Positions 60,201 to 64,000 of a stretch of DNA of 64,000 bases are shown in pieces (the first letter of the stretch is position 1; each line of letters starts with the position of its first letter). The DNA is from an uncultured Acidobacteriia bacterium. GTDB taxonomy: Bacteria; Acidobacteriota; Terriglobia; Bryobacterales; Bryobacteraceae. The DNA lies in assembly GCA_903881085.1 (NCBI GenBank), contig CAIRSA010000109.1, forward strand, positions 1 through 64,000, given 5' to 3'. Both the position numbers and the translations under genes were made by a program. Below the pieces are notes generated by a model. It ran no database searches, had not been told where the DNA came from, and worked only from the letters and a program-made list of their open reading frames with translations.

Positions 60201-60693
60201 GGACCGCTTCCTGGGACGCATTTTCGAGACGCCGGATGCGGTGTTCCCCGAGGCGTTTTTGCGGCCGGAAACGCAGGACCTGGAAGTATTCGCTGAGGGC
60301 GTCGACAGTATTGTGGATGCACAGAAGCGCGTGGCTGAGAACTACTTCGAGGACGGCAGTGTAGATGCGGCATGTCCGCCGTTAAAGGCTTTGCTGCACA
60401 TCATGGCGCATGGCACCTACGAAGGGATGAGCATTGAAGACCCGAAGATTCGCGATATGTTCCGGCGCGAGACGGTGATGGCCAGCGACTGGTACAAGGA
60501 GCGGTTGGCAGTGAAGCAGCAACGCGACGTGGCTCTGTGGAAACGGCACGTGTCGGCGTTGAAAGCGGCTGGACCTGCGTTCCGCGAGCGGCGCGAAGAG
60601 GCGGCCGAGCAGTTGGCACGCGTATCCGCACCGGAGTATCTGGAAGAGCTGGCGGGTACGCTTGGAGCGGATCCGTTTAAGCTGCAGTTTTAA
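57280..60693 (+). CDS. Probable PPi-type phosphoenolpyruvate carboxykinase
   Basis: A 1,137-residue cytosolic protein with no signal or membrane segment. Length, soluble character and conserved blocks (HWTGHTGCVILAPHLQG, DDVYNNGSAFKAVCRDQRGL, IIADNYYGYCKKEVKTQISF, GFGSEGALTKGPFNALWPVV) fit the large PPi-dependent PEP carboxykinases known from Entamoeba and Propionibacterium (about 1,130-1,160 residues). TVSGGGKSEISKS resembles a modified kinase P-loop. That enzyme makes oxaloacetate plus PPi from PEP, CO2 and phosphate, or the reverse. The family call is from memory of the type, without an alignment; otherwise this is a conserved hypothetical. The gene stands alone, behind TTTTGGAGCTCAATCA. 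Confidence 0.55.
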   Translation: MPFETMRTAINKQIDELARYINLKLAALGQPTSTGTADPYFLELAGPLLRNYYQKDQLLGERMCPADTRIQSFLDDYLKEVAPNGVARLPVNTFVLDRPGLARAMSLPPSADTFSSPYLNSYRLPQGILHNPKSDRRTTQGLFHIVEGGLPVPADKTEMPKVTFAALLAAALKPTDGLMTLPFTADQPSQARLFVSLMLRPLVCPATERDPAKTMEIRFFAPGSLVSNLDFVEGIFGNGGDPYLPENDAALDAMHWTGHTGCVILAPHLQGMKKKALGLPHWNQATERQRRDGMCWMEEDDVYNNGSAFKAVCRDQRGLMVTIIADNYYGYCKKEVKTQISFAANLYGMCEEEHAGGAIAFPAYILGQDFFAEGTIPLKKTSFAEAMKLLGDRVIQKPGGYAIDRTFSDIIYVPENAEFTLRDGVVRWRHSGGGHQLTLRPGETYVLPSGYKVRLEKQTGGAAWRLLGTRPDGTLCHKPCTVSGGGKSEISKSISSVLIQGPLFVRDYHRDVEFVSEILDKDYSTIYKKPPTDNARAKRPILSPQRSLGSVIKLLTPSAEYTDEYNSWLNGLPQTIRQFVLAVKRYYRAEWKTDWSDHFTVDRINGHLGHELKFDNQKLVGNYLRVGHDPSGSWRVYKLRPDFYPADKVQAEDDITASVVLPREQLNNLAADCTNPSLKLVANCESLLFQRPDDAIIRGFDAQAEADIATPGVFLSNFEPLTVDQARAIVDHIVEFDKYTEPMKKVLSGFAATGKSGQHVATSSMPRLVDGKPSKNPRYLERRPDLVDPHKPYLAEISARLDRLVPSSGQVHYPVNAVLSGRRNNPPEPKIGLPPLAVFNPIHYQELPELFMDFICSLTGKSPSTTGFGSEGALTKGPFNALWPVVDLNNALLAGILTEYAGFTTAAGHVGPQYKVDHDVSMLVPEIWCRMRVSERDPKFMIEQGLMEKVDDMEIGGRKVLSSRLGYRITTAFVDRFLGRIFETPDAVFPEAFLRPETQDLEVFAEGVDSIVDAQKRVAENYFEDGSVDAACPPLKALLHIMAHGTYEGMSIEDPKIRDMFRRETVMASDWYKERLAVKQQRDVALWKRHVSALKAAGPAFRERREEAAEQLARVSAPEYLEELAGTLGADPFKLQF

Positions 60694-60716
60694 GGCGAAA
60701 GAACTAATTAGTATTT

Positions 60717-60790
60717 GCACAGGCGAATCGCCTGCGCCACCCAAGGAAACACAATTTGTTTAAGGGTGGGGCGGGCGATTCGCCTGCCCT
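60717..60790. repeat. Two inverted REP-like units forming a long hairpin
   Basis: GCACAGGCGAATCGCCTGCG...CCACCC (60717-60742) faces GGGTGGGGCGGGCGATTCGCC...TG (60764-60787) with few mismatches around a loop of about 21 nt. Each arm also contains the near-palindrome CAGGCGAATCGCCTG seen at 14932. It could end transcription of the upstream carboxykinase-like gene. Confidence 0.75.
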
Positions 60791-60811
60791 ATTTGCACGC
60801 GTATTTTTCTG

Positions 60812-60841
60812 TTGACAGATATTCTTATATCGGAATATACT
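60812..60841 (+). promoter_or_regulatory. arsR-type promoter with operator between -35 and -10
   Basis: TTGACA (60812-60817), an 18-bp spacer and TATACT (60836-60841) form a near-consensus promoter. ATATTC-N8-GAATAT (60819-60838) fills the spacer, as expected of an operator for the ArsR-type repressor encoded next. The start of transcription would fall on or next to the ATG at 60848. Confidence 0.7.
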
Positions 60842-60847
60842 GCTTGC

Positions 60848-61219
60848 ATGGCAAGAGTGGCAACGACAAGCGATGTATTCAACGCCATTGCCGAGCCGCA
60901 ACGGCGAAAGATCATCGATCTTTTGAACGATGGGCAGGAGTGGGCTGTGAGCGATGTGGTGGCGCGGATGAAGATCGCGCAGCCATCGGTATCGAAGCAT
61001 TTGGGTGTGTTGCGCGCGGTAGGCGTTGTCACGGTGGTGAAGCAGGGGCAACAGAGGATGTACCGGCTGCAGGCGGCACAGCTGAAGCCGATTCATGATT
61101 GGGTGAAGAACTACGAGCAGTATTGGAATCGTCAAATCGATCGCATTAAGGAACGCGCCGAAAAGAAGGCGATGGACCGGATCGCGAAAGAAAACCAACC
61201 AAAAGAACCAAGGAAATAG
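60848..61219 (+). CDS. ArsR-family transcriptional regulator
   Basis: A 123-residue winged-helix repressor (ATG 60848; the frame upstream runs into the -35 and is rejected). DVFNAIAEPQRRKIIDLLND opens the fold and AQPSVSKHLGVLRAVGVVTV is the recognition helix-turn-helix. No cysteine metal site is seen, so it belongs to the non-metal subgroup commonly paired with SRPBCC proteins. It likely represses its own promoter and controls the next two genes, 12 bp downstream. Confidence 0.92.
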   Translation: MARVATTSDVFNAIAEPQRRKIIDLLNDGQEWAVSDVVARMKIAQPSVSKHLGVLRAVGVVTVVKQGQQRMYRLQAAQLKPIHDWVKNYEQYWNRQIDRIKERAEKKAMDRIAKENQPKEPRK

Positions 61220-61231
61220 AAAGGGGAACGT

Positions 61232-61681
61232 ATGGCATTAACCGTTACGGAACAAACCGTTCATCTGCTGGAGTTCGTGAGAGAAGAAGAGATTGCCGCG
61301 CCAATCGATATGGTGTTTGAAAGCATTCTGGAACAGATGGGACCGGAAAATGAAGGCCCTCCCGGCGTGGCGATGCCGATGGTGCTGGAGGCGTGGCCGG
61401 GCGGGCGGTGGTATCGCGATCTGGGCAACAACGCCGGGCATCTGTGGGGACATGTGCAGGCGATCAAGCCGCCGTCGTTGATTGAGATTTGCGGCCCGTT
61501 GTTTATGTCGTATGCGGCGGTTTCGAATGTGCAATACCGGCTGAGCGAAGCAAATGGTGTTACATTATTGAAGTTCTCTCATAAATCGATGGGACAGGTT
61601 GCGCCCGATCCTCGAGTTGAAATGGGTTGGGGCCACTTGATTGGTAGAATCCACAGCGCGGCGGAGAAGCGAAAAAGATGA
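61232..61681 (+). CDS. SRPBCC (START-like, AHSA1-type) domain protein
   Basis: A 149-residue small-ligand binding protein: VREEEIAAPIDMVFESILEQ, RWYRDLGNNAGHLWGHVQAI, and GVTLLKFSHKSMGQVAPDPR follow the SRPBCC helix-grip fold. ArsR-SRPBCC pairs are common; ligands are mostly unknown. AAAGGGGAACGT precedes the ATG. The stop overlaps the ATG of the broken DUF1569 gene. Confidence 0.85.
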   Translation: MALTVTEQTVHLLEFVREEEIAAPIDMVFESILEQMGPENEGPPGVAMPMVLEAWPGGRWYRDLGNNAGHLWGHVQAIKPPSLIEICGPLFMSYAAVSNVQYRLSEANGVTLLKFSHKSMGQVAPDPRVEMGWGHLIGRIHSAAEKRKR

Positions 61682-62136
61682 GCTTGAAGAATCTATTTGA
61701 CCCGGCCCAGGTTGCAGAATTGAAGCAGCGGTTGGCGAACCTGCGGCCGGAGAGTGAGCGGCAGTGGGGGAAGATGAATGCGCCACAGGCGTTGGAACAC
61801 TGTAGCCGAGGGTTTGAGATGGCGTAGGGCGAGTTGAATATTCCGCGGGCATTCATGGGGCGGATCATCGGAGGCTTTGTAAAGTCGATGGTGCTGCGCG
61901 ACGATTCGCCATTGCGGCGGAATGCGCCAACGGCGAAGGAGCTGGTGATCACGGGAGAGAGCGCGCTGGACCTGGAGCGCCAACGCCTGCTGGGCCTGAT
62001 GGAGCGGTTTGCGATGGAGGGGCCAAGGGCCTGCTCCACACACCCGCATCCCTTCTTTGGCAAGCTGTCGGCAAGCGAATGGGCGATCCTAATGTACAAA
62101 CACACCGACCATCATCTGCGGCAGTTTGGCGTCTAG
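61678..62136 (+). pseudogene. DUF1569 (DinB-like) gene interrupted by one amber codon
   Basis: The 153-codon frame from ATG 61678 encodes a full DUF1569 protein, with FDPAQVAELKQRLANLRPES, QWGKMNAPQALEHCSRGFEM and, later, PFFGKLSASEWAILMYKHTD plus HHLRQFG at the end (DinB-like metal histidines). A TAG at 61825-61827 splits it at codon 50; the frame is otherwise intact on both sides with no indel. Either a recent nonsense mutation, a sequencing error or readthrough. It overlaps the SRPBCC stop and is the third gene of the ArsR operon. Confidence 0.8.
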
Positions 62137-62176
62137 CGCATTATCTGGGGCACAAAAGTTGGATATGATCTTTTCA

Positions 62177-63547
62177 ATGTCCAACCCAACGGTAATGTCA
62201 CGGCGCGCGTTTCTAGCGACTGCCGCGTCGAGCGCTGCTTTGCAGGCAGCACAGAAGCCGAATATTCTTTTCATATTGACTGACGACCAGCGGCAGGATA
62301 CGATAGCCGCGCTGGGGAATCCACATATTCGCACGCCGAATCTGGATGGGCTGGTAAAGTCCGGCCTGGTGTTCCGCAATGCATATTGCATGGGCGGATT
62401 CGTGGGCGCGGTTTGCCTGCCGAGCCGAATGATGATTCAACGCGGACGGTCGTGGTTCAATGTGCGGAAACAGCAGCCTGGATATCCGAACATTGCGCGG
62501 TCGATGAGCGAGGCGGGCTACGTCACATTCCACCTGGGCAAGAAGGGCAACGAGGATCAGGAGTCGCACAAGTCGTACGACCACAACCTCTACATGGAAC
62601 CAACCGACGTTGCCGAGCGTGACGCCGCGCTACCAGGCAAGCAACTGGCCGACCGCACCATCGCGTTTTTGGACGAGTGGAAAAAAGACCCGAAACATAA
62701 ACCGTTCTTTATGTATCTGGCAGGGCCGGCGCCGCATGATCCGCGGGTTGCGCCGCCGGAGTATCTGGCCAAATACGATCCTGCGAAGATCCCGCTGCCT
62801 GCCAACTACAAACCATTTCACCCGTTCGATAATGGCGAACTGCTGATTCGCGATGAGCAGTTGGCTCCGTGGCCGCGCACAGAGGCAGAGGTGAGGAATC
62901 AGCTGCGCGATTACTATGCGGTGATCACGCACATGGATGAACAGATCGGGCGCATCTTCGCACGGTTGAAGGCGCTGGGCGAGTATGAGAATACGCTGAT
63001 CGTCTTCACGTCGGACCAGGGCATCGCCATTGGCAGCCACGGGTTGATGGGCAAGCAGAACCTTTATGAACACAGCATGCGGTCGGGCTTGATTTTCGCC
63101 GGGCCTGGCGTGCCGCGCGGAAAATCGGTGGACGCGTTCGCGTATCTGTTCGACATCTATCCAACATTGTGCGATGTGGTGGGCGCGCCGAAGCCGGAGC
63201 CGCTTGAAGGCAAGAGCCTGTTGCCAGTGATTCAAGGCAAGAGCAAGGCCGTGCGCGACACGGTGATGCTGGGCTACCGCGACGTGCAGCGCGCAGTGCG
63301 ACTGGGGCGATGGAAGCTGATCCGCTATCCGCAGATCGACCGCACCCAGCTTTTCGATTTGCAGCGCGACCCGAATGAGATTCACGATCTGGCCGCGCGG
63401 CCCGAGCAGCGCGGGCGGATTGAACAAATGATGCAGTTGCTGCGGGCGCAGCAGAAGCAGTTTGGCGATACTTTGCCGTTGACTGTGGAGCATCCGCGGC
63501 AGGGCGACATTACGGTGGAATACTTCTCCAAGAAGAAAGAGGGATGA
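62177..63547 (+). CDS. Sulfatase, exported
   Basis: A 456-residue type I sulfatase with a twin-arginine-like leader (MSRRAFLATAASSAALQAA). The sulfatase signature CLPSR (Cys80 to Arg84) provides the cysteine converted to formylglycine; metal ligands are in ILTDDQRQDT and VFTSDQGIAIGSHG. It should hydrolyse sulfate esters, probably of polysaccharides, in the periplasm or outside. Start 62177 was chosen over an upstream start at 62126. Its stop overlaps a TonB receptor gene, suggesting linked uptake of the products. Confidence 0.93.
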   Translation: MSNPTVMSRRAFLATAASSAALQAAQKPNILFILTDDQRQDTIAALGNPHIRTPNLDGLVKSGLVFRNAYCMGGFVGAVCLPSRMMIQRGRSWFNVRKQQPGYPNIARSMSEAGYVTFHLGKKGNEDQESHKSYDHNLYMEPTDVAERDAALPGKQLADRTIAFLDEWKKDPKHKPFFMYLAGPAPHDPRVAPPEYLAKYDPAKIPLPANYKPFHPFDNGELLIRDEQLAPWPRTEAEVRNQLRDYYAVITHMDEQIGRIFARLKALGEYENTLIVFTSDQGIAIGSHGLMGKQNLYEHSMRSGLIFAGPGVPRGKSVDAFAYLFDIYPTLCDVVGAPKPEPLEGKSLLPVIQGKSKAVRDTVMLGYRDVQRAVRLGRWKLIRYPQIDRTQLFDLQRDPNEIHDLAARPEQRGRIEQMMQLLRAQQKQFGDTLPLTVEHPRQGDITVEYFSKKKEG

Positions 63548-64000
63548 CCATGAAAGTTCTTTTCCTGATGATGCTGAGCGCGGCGTGCGCGCTGGCACAG
63601 TTGGTGAGTGGTTCCATGGTGGGGAGCGTCGCTGATTCAAGCGGCAGTGTGATTCCCAGTGTGAAACTAGCGCTGATCTCTGAAGCCACGGGGTTGGCGC
63701 GACATGCCACAGCCGATGGAACGGGAAATTTCGTTTTTAATGCCGTACCGCCGGGCAGCTACACGCTGCGCGCAGAACATGACGGCTTCAAGAAGACCGA
63801 GCGCCGAGGGATTGTCGTGAATCCGAATGACAAAGTGGCCGTGGGCGAACTGCGGTTGGAGGTCGGGCAGGTCAGCGACGCCATTACGATCAGTGCCGCC
63901 GGCGAGACGGTGCAAACCGCGACCAGCGAACGCACGGGCATTATCACTAGCGACCAAGTGGAGAACCTGACGACCATCAATCGCGACTTCGCGGCACTGG
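63544..64000 (+). CDS. TonB-dependent receptor, N-terminal part (runs off the window)
   Basis: The first 152 residues of an Oar-like receptor: signal MKVLFLMMLSAACALAQ (from ATG 63550 or 63544, the latter overlapping the sulfatase stop), then a carboxypeptidase-regulatory domain (SMVGSVADSSGSVIPSVKLA, FVFNAVPPGSYTLRAEHDGF) and the start of the plug (QVENLTTINRDFAAL). Continues beyond 64000. The coupling to the sulfatase suggests a role in uptake of sulfated glycans or their products. Confidence 0.92.
   Translation, partial: MTMKVLFLMMLSAACALAQLVSGSMVGSVADSSGSVIPSVKLALISEATGLARHATADGTGNFVFNAVPPGSYTLRAEHDGFKKTERRGIVVNPNDKVAVGELRLEVGQVSDAITISAAGETVQTATSERTGIITSDQVENLTTINRDFAAL

Overview
The window looks like chromosomal DNA of a Gram-negative soil or sediment bacterium of the phylum Acidobacteriota, most likely close to Bryobacterales/Solibacter. 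The basis is inferential: high G+C; two complete and one partial 1,100-residue Oar-like TonB receptors with an N-terminal carboxypeptidase-regulatory domain; lpxB (so lipid A is present); a twin-arginine enolase-superfamily protein; a DUF6259 protein; a sulfatase next to a TonB receptor; and several palindromic intergenic repeats. There is no rRNA, tRNA, phage, complete insertion sequence or CRISPR array.

Layout. 0-2.5 kb: the end of an unknown gene, a VOC-type remnant, an old-yellow-enzyme and an amidohydrolase. 2.6-12.7 kb (+): a tightly overlapping chain that begins with a five-gene peptide-type ABC importer, continues into an ECF sigma factor and a TPR-CHAT (caspase-like) protein, then (after about 190 bp) a putative anti-sigma protein and a secreted S8 peptidase with an octapeptide repeat inserted between its catalytic Asp and His. 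12.7-17.3 kb (-): a four-gene membrane and stress module (XpaC-like membrane protein, substrate-binding/vWA lipoprotein, TelA, anchored substrate-binding protein). 17.5-21.6 kb (-): DUF1684, a catalytically dead M1-peptidase-like protein with TPRs, lpxB. 21.7-26.7 kb: a patch of toxin-antitoxin and defence-like genes (orphan RHH and DUF433 antitoxins, a PD-(D/E)XK plus PIN pair, VapBC) around an APC permease and a CAP-domain protein. 26.7-31.3 kb: a MacB/LolD-type exporter, an MscS channel and a small repeat protein.

31.4-40.1 kb holds the most striking locus: a complete Mtr-type porin-cytochrome conduit (OmcA/MtrC-like decaheme, MtrA/DmsE-like decaheme, MtrB/PioB-like porin) in one operon, predicted to carry electrons across the outer membrane. 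It sits between two direct copies of a roughly 177-bp nested palindrome whose stems show compensatory base changes. 40-45.4 kb: a TonB receptor and a multicopper oxidase. 45.7-53.1 kb: the large subunit of methylmalonyl-CoA mutase, HigBA, an LprI-like protein, a pair of bacterial PH-domain proteins, a PQQ-type beta-propeller and a DUF6259 protein. 53.2-64 kb: a TonB receptor, BrnTA, a 1,137-residue protein that is probably a PPi-type PEP carboxykinase, ArsR plus SRPBCC, a DUF1569 gene broken by one amber codon, a sulfatase and the start of another TonB receptor.

Several genes (higB, arsR, the enolase-family gene, the APC permease) have a -10 hexamer ending 6-9 nt before the start codon, which suggests leaderless or near-leaderless transcripts. 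All functional assignments were made by reading motifs, without database searches.
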